Assembly (NCBI GenBank): GCA_020137815.1
Contig: CM035360.1
Span: 7,447,743-7,511,742, forward strand
Length of the DNA: 64,000 nt
Direction of reading: 5' to 3'
From: Hormiphora californensis
Taxonomy: Eukaryota > Ctenophora > Tentaculata > Cydippida > Pleurobrachiidae
In this document: positions 10,609 to 26,854 of the stretch, in pieces
Position numbering within the stretch: the first letter of the stretch is position 1
How the letters are laid out: each line of letters starts with the position of its first letter
Notes under the pieces: model-generated
Databases searched by the model: none
What the model was told of the DNA's origin: nothing
What the model saw: only the letters and a program-made list of their open reading frames with translations
Program-made: the position numbers and the translations under genes

Positions 10609-11008
10609 GGTGCCTAGCTGGGGCGAGGTAGGGTAATGGAAATATAATTAGGTAGGAGGGTTATCGATGGAGGGGGTGAATCTTAGAGGTGCAATTCCTA
10701 GCACTCTGATTGTCCGAGACAGAATGGTTTAGGGAATTACTGTGAACACCAGCACCAGGGGAGTAAGTAGTAACCTCTATAAAAACAACTGGAATATCAC
10801 GAAAAAGAATTGGATAAGAATTTACACACGAATCTCTCTGTGTACAGTATTTACAAAACTAGACAACTATTTACAGTGTGAGTTGTTAAGATGTGATTCT
10901 GATGATTTGTGTAAAACTAAAATCTGTCCGTATCAAAACAAATAATTTATCTTTCTGAATAAGATCTGAGAATTACTATAATCAGCTAATTCTGAGTCAC
11001 TGATAATA

Positions 11009-14000
11009 TCACTTCTTCTCCCCCTCCTCTTTCTTTTCTTCCTCCTGATCAACGTTCAAACTGCTCAATATTGTATCAACCTCAGCTGCCAGCGCCAGGA
11101 AATTATTCCTCCCTGGCATGTTGGCTGATGATATCTCTTGGTGTACAGTGGTAAGGTTCCGCTGGAAGGTTTTCAGAGCTTTAGGCAGATCAGGTTCAAC
11201 CACGGCCATTCCAAGAAGATCCCGCTTATAACTATCGATCAGAGTGAAGATAGCACCCTCTCTCTCCCTGATATCGTACCCAATGTGATGGGCTCTACAC
11301 ATCTGGAAGAACACGCTGTAGTGAACTAGGGAGAGATTGGAGTGGAACAACCGAGGTGAGAGAATAGCAAACCGGTAGTTGGGTGGCTGCCGTTCTTTGG
11401 GTGATTTAAACCGAGATGATAGTTCCGGCATGACCTTATAAGGAGGTATCTTGAAGAGCCCCGTGGCAGTATCAAATCGCCCTCCTGTGACGTACTGCAG
11501 AACATTAGCCAGTGCCATTGTGTCTGTATACTGGATTTTCAGATCTATTGCCCAGAGTTGCTGCTCCTCCGAGCCAGGTAGCATGAATGTAGCAAATGTA
11601 GCAGAGACATAACCAATAATAGCACGGTCATAACACGCCTTACCAACCGCTACACAGTTGCTATGGAGACGGATTGGTGCAATTGATGTTTGGGGTGAGG
11701 ATATGGCCCAAGTTTGGAACTCTGTGGCTCTGATCTGATCTCCAGTATTGCGGATCTCCACATTTCCAGTAGGATCCACAAACATGTCCACAGTGATACA
11801 CGTGACGTCATCTGAAGGTGGACATGCCTCAATCACCCCACCTGACTTGGTAAAGGCAACCAGGAACTTGTCAATGGAAGGGAAGAGGGTCCTGTTGACC
11901 ACTTTGAGATTGTTGTAGATAATCTCCGGTAGTTCGGAGTAAATTTTGATGATAGTCGGCTCCTGTGCCCATCTCTTACCCCACTTGTTCCCGTACCGTT
12001 CCGCTTGTTTGAGGGCCCATTTGTGACATGATAGGAACTGTGTGACGTCACAATAGGCTGTTCCTCGACCATCAAACTCTCCATCGATCTTGAAGACCCA
12101 CCTCTTAATGTTGAGGTTGCTGGCCACTAGGGATGACAACAACTCAAACAATTGCTCCTCCGTGTAAATATCAAACTCTGAGGGAGGTACACTGACTCCA
12201 GCACTATTGAAGATTCGTTTGGCACCTGATTTAGTTGAAAACAGGTTCACAATATCTGGCTCTGCCCCAAGAACGGGAACGTTTAGTTTCTCTGACAGCT
12301 CCAAATCATCTCGATGTGTGATACCCGGGAGAATGTAAGCTGTTTTCCCGGCGATCAGCCGTTTTAACCGCTTCATTGTTTGAGCGGAATACAAGAGGAG
12401 GGAGGAGAGACAAAAGTTTAGGCCCGGGAACTTATCCAGATGATCGGGTACTAGGAACTTCACTTTGTTGGCATTTTCAGGAAGGTTGTCACCCTGATCG
12501 CTGACACCCATCCCAAGAAGTTTCATGTAATACTGCTGCATATCAGTATCTAGATCAATAGGTGAGATGTATATCACCTCAACATTCGGATCATTAACAT
12601 CACATATCCGGCCCATTTGACTGTTTTGAAGGTTGTGGTAGTCAACTAAACTGTCTCGAATTGCTTGGCTATATCCTCTGGAAGGGAGGTGGATAATCAC
12701 CTTCTTTTTAGTCTTCATACTCTCCCAATTGTTCTTGAGCTCCAGTTGGCGTTCCCTGAACTTGACAAGGTACTTAGCACGTGACATTTTCAGTTCAGTT
12801 CTCACATTCGTCATTTTCATTACCATCAGCCACTTCATGGAAATTAGAGAGGCTGCCTTCTGGCATTCCCGGTATTCCAAATACCGTAGTCGCTCCTGAT
12901 ACATCCTGTAGGTTGCCTGGATCTTGGATGCTGCTAGTTGGTGTCCCTGAGGGCCCTTGTAAATCTGTCCAGGGGTAGCGATTGTAGAGAGGATGGAGAC
13001 TTGGTTTGTGCAGCAATCGATCAGCTCCTCACTGGACGGTCTCATCTCCATTCTGTACTTCATAGCCAGTCTAACTAGACTCTCTCCCTCCACCACAGCA
13101 ACAGGAACAGCATATTTAGCAAGGAACTCTTCAAGATCTTGAAGACAGGGGGCAATAACGGACCATTGAGTAGCAAACTCTTTTCTGAAGTCATCAAACT
13201 CTGCATTTTCGGTGACTGCCCGGCCATTTTGTATGGTGAACTTACGGGATTTCAAGAGGGCAGGTGTCTGGGGTGGTCCCAAGGGTGGTGGGTTCGGTGA
13301 AAGAGCGGAGAAGGGGGTGTTGATCATTTTGATGGATGAAGAAGCCCCTGATTTCCCTCGTAATGGCACACTGGCCGTGATGATTCGGGGTCCCACTGGT
13401 GGATGAGGGGGCATCATCTGCATTTCATGAACTGAGCTATCCAGCTGGACACCCACCATGGTGTGTTCCAACTCCTGTGCATCTGCAATCCGCTCCAAGT
13501 TGAGGGGACCCTGATAGTGGATGTGGGCAGCTCGCTGCTTGATGGGAGATGGTTCCAGGGTCAGTTCTGCAGCAGGGGGAATGAGACCCCGCTCACACAA
13601 ACTCAGGATGCCCCTCTTGGCGTCCTTTTCGGTGATGGCCGGGGGAGTTAGCCGGGGGTTGAGTCGGTTTGCTTTTGGGAGAGGAGGTGAGCCTTTGACG
13701 GTTGGACCCATTAGAGGTTTTGGAGGTGAAATGGGTGGTAGAGCAAGGCGTTCCTTAGGTTTAGAAACCCCAAATTGTTCCTCGATAATCTTCCTTGCGT
13801 TGACGTTGGAGGGTTGACGGAGAGGAGCAGCAACCATTCTTGATACCCATTGATCCTTCACAACTTGACCAGGTGTTTTATGGAGTTGAGCTACTGGATA
13901 TCTAGTTTTGTACCCACCACCACCACCCCTCCCTCCTGCCGGGGCTGTGGAGACCACACTGGGGGCTGTGTTGACAGTCGGCAGGGTCATGACATGGTTC

Positions 14001-14209
14001 TGTTGAGCGGATAACAACTCCTCAGCCTTCCCCTGGACCGCTTTCTCTGTTCTACTGATGGCCGCAGTGAATGCCTCAACATCAATCACCCCACCCGAGC
14101 TGTTGATTTGATCCTTTAGGTGCCTTAGCTCATCTTGTACTCGGACCAAGATTGAACCAGTGTCCTCCCCTCCCCCTCCTCCCTGTTGTGTCGCTAAAAT
14201 CGTCGCCAT
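11009..14209 (-). CDS. IQCH: IQCH, IQ-motif protein with ATP-grasp-like region, single coding exon
   Basis: One uninterrupted 1,066-codon frame starting at 14209, four bases after a splice-acceptor-like CTGCAG, so a 5'-UTR intron is likely. The N-terminus (GSILVRVQDELRHLKDQ) matches the conserved start of IQCH. The IQ motif SKIQATYRMYQERLRYLEYR lies near residues 420-440. The C-terminal half (AKRIFNSAGVSVPPSEF near 660; FKIDGEFDGRGTAYCDV near 705-720) looks ATP-grasp-like. The C-terminus is Glu/Lys-rich. IQCH (NYD-SP5) binds calmodulin and is needed for sperm and flagellar RNA-protein networks in mammals; the function here is inferred from family. An intronless coding region of this size contrasts with the intron-rich neighbours and may reflect intron loss or retroposition. 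Confidence 0.85.
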   Translation of the reverse strand: MATILATQQGGGGGEDTGSILVRVQDELRHLKDQINSSGGVIDVEAFTAAISRTEKAVQGKAEELLSAQQNHVMTLPTVNTAPSVVSTAPAGGRGGGGGYKTRYPVAQLHKTPGQVVKDQWVSRMVAAPLRQPSNVNARKIIEEQFGVSKPKERLALPPISPPKPLMGPTVKGSPPLPKANRLNPRLTPPAITEKDAKRGILSLCERGLIPPAAELTLEPSPIKQRAAHIHYQGPLNLERIADAQELEHTMVGVQLDSSVHEMQMMPPHPPVGPRIITASVPLRGKSGASSSIKMINTPFSALSPNPPPLGPPQTPALLKSRKFTIQNGRAVTENAEFDDFRKEFATQWSVIAPCLQDLEEFLAKYAVPVAVVEGESLVRLAMKYRMEMRPSSEELIDCCTNQVSILSTIATPGQIYKGPQGHQLAASKIQATYRMYQERLRYLEYRECQKAASLISMKWLMVMKMTNVRTELKMSRAKYLVKFRERQLELKNNWESMKTKKKVIIHLPSRGYSQAIRDSLVDYHNLQNSQMGRICDVNDPNVEVIYISPIDLDTDMQQYYMKLLGMGVSDQGDNLPENANKVKFLVPDHLDKFPGLNFCLSSLLLYSAQTMKRLKRLIAGKTAYILPGITHRDDLELSEKLNVPVLGAEPDIVNLFSTKSGAKRIFNSAGVSVPPSEFDIYTEEQLFELLSSLVASNLNIKRWVFKIDGEFDGRGTAYCDVTQFLSCHKWALKQAERYGNKWGKRWAQEPTIIKIYSELPEIIYNNLKVVNRTLFPSIDKFLVAFTKSGGVIEACPPSDDVTCITVDMFVDPTGNVEIRNTGDQIRATEFQTWAISSPQTSIAPIRLHSNCVAVGKACYDRAIIGYVSATFATFMLPGSEEQQLWAIDLKIQYTDTMALANVLQYVTGGRFDTATGLFKIPPYKVMPELSSRFKSPKERQPPNYRFAILSPRLFHSNLSLVHYSVFFQMCRAHHIGYDIREREGAIFTLIDSYKRDLLGMAVVEPDLPKALKTFQRNLTTVHQEISSANMPGRNNFLALAAEVDTILSSLNVDQEEEKKEEGEKK

Positions 14210-14729
14210 GATCTGCAGAATGGGAGAGTGTTAGAAGGCATTAGGGATGAGATAGAAGGGGAGAGAGTGTGTGAGAGAGAGAGAGATAGAAGGGGAGAGT
14301 GTGAGAGAGAGAGAGAGAAGGGGGAGAGAGAGATACAGAGAGACACACAAAGATCCAGAGCTAGAGAGATATCACACACGACACAGTGTGTTGCTGGTTT
14401 TAACTACATTGCATGTTACTTACACTGTGTTGCAGCGTGCGAATGGACTACATTCATCCCACACTTGCCATCCTACAAAGAAAGGTGATATATTGAGAAG
14501 GGTCGACAGACAATGCTGTAATATTGGTCGTGGGTTAATTAGGAATAAGTTGAACCGGGGTTGAAAAATAGGAGTTCCAGGGATTTTCATGGGATATAAG
14601 GACAATGGAAAAACTCAGAAAATCAAAACATTATCACTTTAGAAAAGCTTGTCACTAAACGTGGGAAAACACATTTCCGAAATCAGCAATTTCAATAACT
14701 TATCTTTCACAAATTGTCTCTCACACTCT
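14210..14729. other. Short spacer with GA microsatellite (14269-14342)
   Basis: The 5' flank of IQCH and 3' flank of ATP5F1D. It holds a GA-rich tract and no supported coding exon. The IQCH promoter and non-coding first exon probably lie here. Confidence 0.5.
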
Positions 14730-15288
14730 TTAGGCTACAGCAACCATACCCTCATAAACATCAACCTCAATCTGAGCAGCGGCCTTGTCCGCTTCAGAGC
14801 TGGCAGAGGCTAGTTTACCCTTGGAAGCCTCAAGGGCTGCCCTCACCGCATTTCCATCAATATCTCCCACACTGCAGATCTCCTCAGCCAGGATCTGGAC
14901 AGTAGAATCAGCGTGGATGGTGGCAGTGCCACTGCTAACAAAGAACTTCTGGATATCTCCAGCCTCAGTGGTGACAGAAACAACACCGGGAAGAAGGATG
15001 GCAATCGTGGGAACGTGGTTGGGCAAGATGCCAAAATGACCTGGTTGGAATGAAAATAGGTTACAAGGCTGAATGTTATCAGAAGGTAAGTGTGTTCTCA
15101 ACACGACACGTGTTCCCCATGCAGTACTAACCAGTAGTGGAGGGAATGTCAACCTGCTTCACGGCAGCTTCATTGAACAGAGCGCTGGTGGGGCTACTGA
15201 ACGTGAGGGGGAAGGTTGAACCAGCCTCAGTAGCCATGGCTCGTCGACAAAGGGCAGCGGTCCTCAGGGCAATGCTTCGGAAGGCCAT
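14730..15288 (-). CDS. ATP5F1D: ATP synthase F1 subunit delta, mitochondrial
   Basis: Two exons, 15288-15132 and 15040-14730, join in phase 1 to give 155 aa (usual precursor about 168). The N-terminus MAFRSIALRTAALCRRAMA is an Arg-rich, acid-free mitochondrial presequence. The mature part has the beta-sandwich signature (FNEAAVKQVDIPSTTG / HFGILPNHVPTIAILLPG), then FFVSSGTATIHADSTVQILAEE and a C-terminal helical hairpin rich in Ala and Lys. The subunit belongs to the central stalk (epsilon in bacteria) that couples rotation to ATP synthesis. It lies 520 bp upstream of IQCH on the same strand. Confidence 0.93.
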
Positions 15289-15912
15289 GACTTGAAGAGC
15301 TAAACAAACAATTTATTTGAGGAAGTTTCAAGGGACAAGTACAATATGGTTGCTTAGTGCTTACTGAAAACGACGTGGACGAGTCACGAGCACCTTTATT
15401 TTTTCAAGAGCTTTCGCCTCTCTGTCATCACGGTGAGAGGATAGAGCAAGGCGAGCATTAACATTAATTATAGTAAAATCATATTGAAAATGCATTTAGT
15501 TCGCTTTCGAGTCAAAAGTTTTGACAAAGTTGACAAATGGTCCTCCTCCTATTCGGGAGTCGCGAGGACCAGCGATTCCTGAGACTTCTTTTTGGTTTCG
15601 TATGAAGGAATGGACGTAAAAGCGTCATCTGGAGCCATAGAATTGCCTTTTTAGGCTGTACTAAGGTCCAAGCGTTCGCGGTCGTAAGTTCGTGCTTCGT
15701 TTCGTTTCTCTTCGTGCAAAATGTTCTTGACAAAAAAAGGTTTTGTTGCAAGCAAATTTTAAAAAATTTAAAAAAACATTCGTAAATGCGCGCGTTTAAT
15801 GCAGTGTAGTATTAAATAATTATGCGCGTTACATTTATTTTATATTTCTGCGTCGCGAAGAAGACCAAAAAACAAGCCCAAAAAGTTTTTAAAAAAAACT
15901 GGAAAAAAACCA
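15289..15912. other. No gene seen; 5' flank of ATP5F1D
   Basis: AT-rich with CG-containing runs (GCGCGC near 15788). It presumably includes the ATP5F1D promoter. No coding exon with splice support is visible. Confidence 0.4.
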
Positions 15913-16136
15913 GTAGTGGAAGCTCTTACGGTATTTCCCACGCCCCGTGGGAAAGTTTTTGACCGTGGGAAAGTTTTCAAACCGTGGGAAAAGAGAGATA
16001 CATACAATAACTTTAAAAAAATAATTATTTTTTGTATGTTTTTGTATGTATCTCTCTTTTCCCACGGTTTGAAAACTTTCCCACGGTCAAAAACTTTCCC
16101 ACGGGGCGTGGGAAATACCGTAAGAGCTTCCACTAC
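15913..16136. mobile_element. Near-perfect 224-bp foldback element
   Basis: Arms of about 100 bp starting GTAGTGGAAGCTCTTACGG pair almost perfectly around an AT-rich loop at 16008-16035. Each arm holds three CCGTGGGAAA-type repeats. The two open frames here are mirror images of each other and are not genes. Confidence 0.75.
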
Positions 16137-16335
16137 AGAACCTCTCTTCGGCAGCGTTATTTTCCCTTCGGCAGCTTCTCTTCGGCTGTTAGAAAGTGAT
16201 GCCAATCGGTGTTGGGGTTAGTGAATTTTTTTTGAGGGGGTAAAAGTTAAAAATTATACATAAAAATGAGTTTACATGTTCTGTAGTAATAAATAAGTTA
16301 AAAATTATCGGTGTTAAAGTTTAAACCTCGTCATG
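16137..16335. other. Short AT-rich spacer
   Basis: Contains three CTTCGGC motifs near 16147-16187 but no coding signal. Confidence 0.3.
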
Positions 16336-16697
16336 TATAATAAATTAGTGAATTTTCAACAAAAAAAAGAAGCTAGCTGTATTTCTTGCTCAAATAATCA
16401 GACGTTTTACCCTGGTTACTGTCATTTTGCGAATAAGGTAGAAATGCAAGTGTGAGGTGCCTGGTCAATTTCCTTTAAAACAGTTCCAGGAGACGGTAGC
16501 TTAGACTCAGCAGACACCTAGGCCATGAAGCACAACAAAGACGAGAGGAGACACCATCATGAAATCGCAGTAGAAGACGCACAGAAAATGGGGATACCTA
16601 ACGGCTAACGGTCAATTGTTAATCAAAAGGATCTCCTGCACTGGGTAGCCCACGGACTACGGAGAGTTGAAGTTTTTAACACATGCTGCGTGGTGAC
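16336..16697. repeat. Direct repeat copy 1 (about 362 bp)
   Basis: From TATAATAAATTAGTG to GCTGCGTGGTGAC. It is nearly identical to 19067-19450, differing by a few substitutions and by small insertions in copy 2 (for example near 19317 and 19383). The copies flank the foldback element at 16698-19066 in direct orientation. Confidence 0.85.
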
Positions 16698-19066
16698 CCC
16701 GATTTAGGGACCCCCGATTTAGGGACACCCCGATTTAGGGACAGGATTTTTTTCCCCCAAAAATTTTTGAATTTTTTTGAGAAATTTTTTGTGAAATTTT
16801 TCAAAAAGATTCCAGCCATGTCCGAATCGTGTTTCGAATCGGTGCATCTTATCGCATGTCCTTCTGCTAATTAGACGGTTCGGAACGAACCGATACGTGA
16901 TCCCCATGGTGCCCATTGAATCACAAGTTCACCAAGGTCCAAGCGTCAAAATTTCGATTCGATGGGGATCACGTTTCGATTCGTTCCGTCTAATTAGCAG
17001 CAGGACATGCGATAAGATGCACCGATTCGAAACACGATTCGGACGTGGCTGGTATACCTTTTTTTAACTTTTTTGCAAAATTTTACAGTACGATTGTCAA
17101 TGCTTTGATCGGTGCTCCCCATAAATTTTGAGAGAAAAAGTTATTTTTAAATTTTTATACTTCCTCACCCGCTTAGGGTGCCCCGATTCGGTATTAGTCC
17201 AGTAAAAGTTCGATTTAAAATCGGCATTTCTGCAAAAAAGCAAATTCCGGTTGATTTTGGTCAATTCGAGTACGCTGATCACGACTATAAACTTTTAGTG
17301 AACTTTTTCGTGGGGGAAAGTGGCTTAATTGGCCTTAATTGGCCAAAATTTAAAATGTGTCTAAAATTTATTCTGCATAGCTCAAAAAATCGGGAAAAAT
17401 TCACTGATTATCGGAAAAATATTTCCAGATTTTATTTGTGTCGAAAATAGGCGGAATTGGCCTAATTGGGCTTAATTGGGCTTGATTACTGGAATTTAAA
17501 GTTTATTCTGTATAGCTCAAAAAATCGGGGAAAATTCACTGATTATCGAAAAAATATTTTCAGATTTTATTTGTGTCGAAACTAGGAGGAATTGGCCTAA
17601 TTGGGCTTAATTGGGCTTGATTACTGGAATTTAAAGTTTATCAAAAATGAATTTTATATAGCTTAAAAAATCGAGAAAAATAAGCTGATTATCAGAAAAA
17701 TACTCTTTGAATTTATTTTTGTCTCAATTAGACGGTAGAGCTAATTAAAAGCCAATTAAATCACCAAATTGGTGTTGCGCAACATTATGAGCCTCAGGAA
17801 TGTAAAACTGAACTTAATTAGCCAATTCCTTCACTAATGTGGCCCCAAGGGTCTCTCCTAACACAATAGAAAACCCTAACATTCTGTGCGAGGTGCAACA
17901 TGTTCATTTCCGGGATATTGTGCATGCACACTGCATGTGCTGTGGGCGAGAAACTGAAAATCGTAAAAATCGGCATTTTGGAGATACATATGTACCTCTC
18001 AAGCCTCATTATACACCCCTCTGACCCTACTAGATAGGGGAGACCCTTGGGAACACATTAGTGAAGGAATTAGCTTATTAAGTTCAGTTTTACATTCCTG
18101 AGGCTCATATTATGTTGCGCAACACCAATTGGTGATTTAATTGGTTTTTAATTAGCTCTACCGTCTAATTGAGACAAAAATAAATTCAAAGAGTAATTTT
18201 CCGATAATCAGCTTATTTTTCTCGATTTTTTAAGCTATATAAAATTCATTTTTGATAAACTTTAAATTCCAGTAATCAAGCCCAATTAAGCCCAATTAGG
18301 CCAATTCCCCCTAGTTTCGACACAAATAAAATCTGAAAATATTTTTTCGATAATCAGTGAATTTTTCCCGATTTTTTGAGCTATGCAGAATAAACATTAA
18401 ATTCCAGTAATCAAGCCCAATTAAGCCCAATTAGGCCAATTCCGCCTATTTTCGACACAAATAAAATCTGGAAATATTTTTCCGATAATCAGTGAATTTT
18501 CCCCGATTTTTTGAGCTATACAGAATAAATTTTAGACACATTTTAAATTTTGGCCAATTAAGGCCAATTAAGCCACTTTCCCCCACGAAAAAGTTCACTA
18601 AAAGTTTATAGTCGTGATCAGCGTACTCGAATTGACCAAAATCAACCGGAATTTGCTTTTTTGCAGAAATGCCGAAATTTGGCCTATTTTTTTAGAACTT
18701 TTACTGGACTATATGGTATCACGTATCGGTTCGTTTTGAACCCGCTAATTAGACAGGATATCCAGTAAGTTGCACCGATTCGAAATACAAACCGGACGGG
18801 CTGGTATAACTTGGAAAATTTTCCACATTTTTTTTGAAAAAGAATTATTTTATATTTTTCTTTTTCTAATCAGAAATGATCATGTCATCAATACATGAAT
18901 ATTGTATATAACAGTTAGAGGTGTCTTTAGTCTTAATAATATAGCATTTTGGGCAATAAAATATGTTTTTATGGGCCAAATATGGCTCACCCCGATTTAG
19001 TGGACACCCCGATTTAGTGGACAAGACCCTTTCCCCCGAGGGTGTCCCTAAATCGGGGTCCGACTG
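16698..19066. mobile_element. Large foldback with pogo/Tigger-like ends, left end truncated
   Basis: The right end reads ...TAAATCGGGGTCCGACTG followed by TA, typical of Tc1/mariner-pogo ends (CAGTCGGACCCCGATTTA inverted). The left end begins inside the same motif (CCCGATTTAGGGACACC repeats) and lacks the terminal CAGTCGGA. Long inverted arms (about 16860-17790 against about 18060-18790) contain CTAATTGGGCTTAATTGGGC units and surround a loop near 17830-18060. A smaller palindrome around 16860-17000 is nested in the left arm. No transposase frame is present. A short relative with complete ends lies at 61696-61842. Confidence 0.7.
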
Positions 19067-19450
19067 TATAATAAATTAGTGAATTTTCAACAAAAAAAAG
19101 AAGCTAGCTGTATTTCTTGCTCAAATAATCAGACGTTTTACCCTGGTTACTGTCATTTTGCGAATAAGGTAGAAATGCAAGTGTGAGGTGCCTGGTCAAT
19201 TTCCTTTAAAACAGTTCCAGGAGACGGTAGCTGAGACTCAGCAGACACCTAGGCCATGAAGCACAACAAAGACGAGAGGAGACACCATTATGAAACCGCA
19301 GTAGAAGACGCACAGAGTCTTAGAGGAATGGGGAATGGGGATACCTAACGAGTAACGGTCAGTTGTAAATCAAAAGGATCCTATCCTCCTGCACTGGGTA
19401 GCCCACGGACTACGGAGAGTTGAAGTTTTTAACACATGCTGCGTGGTGAC
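19067..19450. repeat. Direct repeat copy 2 (about 384 bp)
   Basis: Second copy of the repeat at 16336-16697. It continues into unique sequence (GCACACGGTATC) leading toward COPS9, so this copy is probably the ancestral position. Confidence 0.85.
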
Positions 19451-19786
19451 GCACACGGTATCATATAATACTGGTGTCTAAGAAGTAGTGTGTGTCATCT
19501 CACATCTGACGAGCCCCTACCTTTCTTTTTTCACGGTTCAGCTTAGTGATTGCTGACTACCTTACTTACGAGAGTAAGGTAATTGCTGGGTTAATCGACT
19601 TTGAGTAATTAATAAGTACAAGGCTTGTACTACAAGCCAAGGTTTGAGGTGACGAGAATTTCGATTCCCATTCTGCATGTATATCAAATCTGAACTCAGG
19701 ACTCAGCATTGCCTCTAACCTAAGCTGAACCGTAGTCGATTAACCCAACAATATTCATATTTCATCCCATATAAACTCTTATTAGA
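19451..19786. other. COPS9 5' flank, no other gene seen
   Basis: Unique sequence with a short inverted motif (CAGCTTAGTG... GGTTAATCGACT and its reverse near 19545-19745). Likely promoter and 5' UTR of COPS9. Confidence 0.35.
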
Positions 19787-19966
19787 ATGAGTACGTATGA
19801 CCAGCACGGAGACATTGGTATTGACGTGGATGAAGTCGCTCCCCTAGACGAGGTCATGTCTGTCTCAGAGATGCTCAATGCCTCGCCATCAGTACATGTG
19901 GACTTTTTCAACTCGTTTGGAGATCTGTGTGACGTAGAGAATGTTCCGGCTGCACCAGCAACCTGA
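19787..19966 (+). CDS. COPS9: COPS9 / CSN9 (CSNAP), COP9 signalosome small subunit
   Basis: A 59-codon frame starting MSTYDQHGDIGIDVDE and ending PAAPAT. The core matches the family pattern: an acidic (I/V)D(V/L)DE segment, a short variable linker with EMLNAS, then VHVDFFNSFGDL, equivalent to VHADFFNDFEDL in the animal protein of about 57 aa. The C-terminal Phe/Asp motif is what docks CSNAP into the COP9 signalosome, the Cullin deneddylase. It is a single exon, 168 bp before the RAB10 start on the same strand. The identification rests on length and the C-terminal motif. Confidence 0.75.
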   Translation: MSTYDQHGDIGIDVDEVAPLDEVMSVSEMLNASPSVHVDFFNSFGDLCDVENVPAAPAT

Positions 19967-20134
19967 CATATTACACACTAATTAACACCCTTCTTCTTCT
20001 GCTGTTGTTTACAACTATCTCTCTCTCTCTTCTTATATATTCGACTCCATTATGCGTTATGTAACTGTATAATATATACCGTCTCATCTTTCTCTCCCTA
20101 TCTCTTTTTCTTAATACATTCCATTGAAATAGGC

Positions 20135-25612
<5,478 letters not shown>

Positions 25613-26747
25613 CTCACATACAGTGAAGGTACACATTACAGATAATTAACTACCGTGTGTGGTAAATTACAAAACACCGGTTTGATTTTTGTTGTCCCCA
25701 AATTTCAGACATTTTCTTTTCGGGCCATTGACATATTCTTTGCACCATTACCATTAATAAACATCTCAACATCTCCCTCAGATTTCACATTAATGAATTT
25801 GATGATGACCAAGTGTAAAAAATGAGTGCCCCTTCTTGTGCAGCGGCTCCAGGAATCAATGTCAATACAACATGAACAATTATAGTGAACGTAATGATAA
25901 TATATTGTGAATCATAAATATTGTGGTAATAAGATTAAGAAACTGTGTGAGAGAGAGAGAGAGAAAGTAAATGAGAGAGAGATAGAGTGAGAGAGCTGAG
26001 AGAGAAAGTTTACCAATGATTTGAGGGGTTTAATGTTTGTGTCCAAGATTTATAAGTTTCTCAAAATATTAGTAATATTCTATTCGTGTGCAACTGTGTG
26101 TGAAACTGTATATTCCTCTCTCGCTCAGCATGTCGTGCGTTGAATTGTGTTGTTTTTCTTAACCCTTTTCCAAGATAAAACGTGCTGTTGTGAATAAGTT
26201 TTAAATTGGAAAACCGGCTTCAAGCGGAATAAGTTGATCAGTTTTATTATATGGACATAAGAATGGAGCACAAAGAAATTATTCCGTTTTTGGTACGCGC
26301 AAAATCATTTTATAATAATAAATGACGCGCTGCGCGTTATTTAACTTTCGCGCACGAAATAAAATTGAAAAATTTTTTGGATATTTTTGTCTCCGACAGA
26401 CAAAAAACGTGTTCAAATTGTTTGGAATGCGGCTGCAGCCTGCACTCTGCAGCCCCCGGCCCTGGAACGATTAATTTTAACCCTGCCTGGGTGATCGTTT
26501 TAGAACGTGTGCTCAAAATATCATATCAAGGGTTAGAAATCTGAAATAGTAACTCGAGTGTGGAAAAAAAGGGTATGTCAGTTGACCAAAATCAAATACT
26601 TGACGTTTTAAGTTAACTAATGCATATCCTTAAGTGTCTGTAGCCATTTGGGTGATGTTCGGAGGGCGCGATTATAATCTGGGTGCCTTGCAGCCTGTTT
26701 ACAGGTGCACGCTACCAAAAGAGTACACTTAGACCGCCTTTTTTCTA
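25613..26747. other. RAB10 3' region and spacer
   Basis: Holds the probable RAB10 3' UTR, a short GA tract (25948-26008) and a CG-containing stretch near 26295-26365 (GACGCGCTGCGCGTTA). No supported gene. Confidence 0.4.
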
Positions 26748-26854
26748 GTTTACAAGTTTACAAGTTTACAATAAAAGTTTTAGTGTACACAACAGGCCTT
26801 CCCTTAGTGGGTCCACCTAAATAAATTAAAACACGTATCACCTCTCAGCCACTC

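Noticed and set aside
15840-16221. Open frames of 101-121 codons across the hairpin
   Set aside because: Both strands give the same residues because of the near-perfect inverted repeat.
16336-19450. LTR retrotransposon (direct repeats around 2.4 kb)
   Set aside because: No TG...CA ends, no primer-binding site or polypurine tract, no gag-pol; the interior is a foldback with pogo-like ends.
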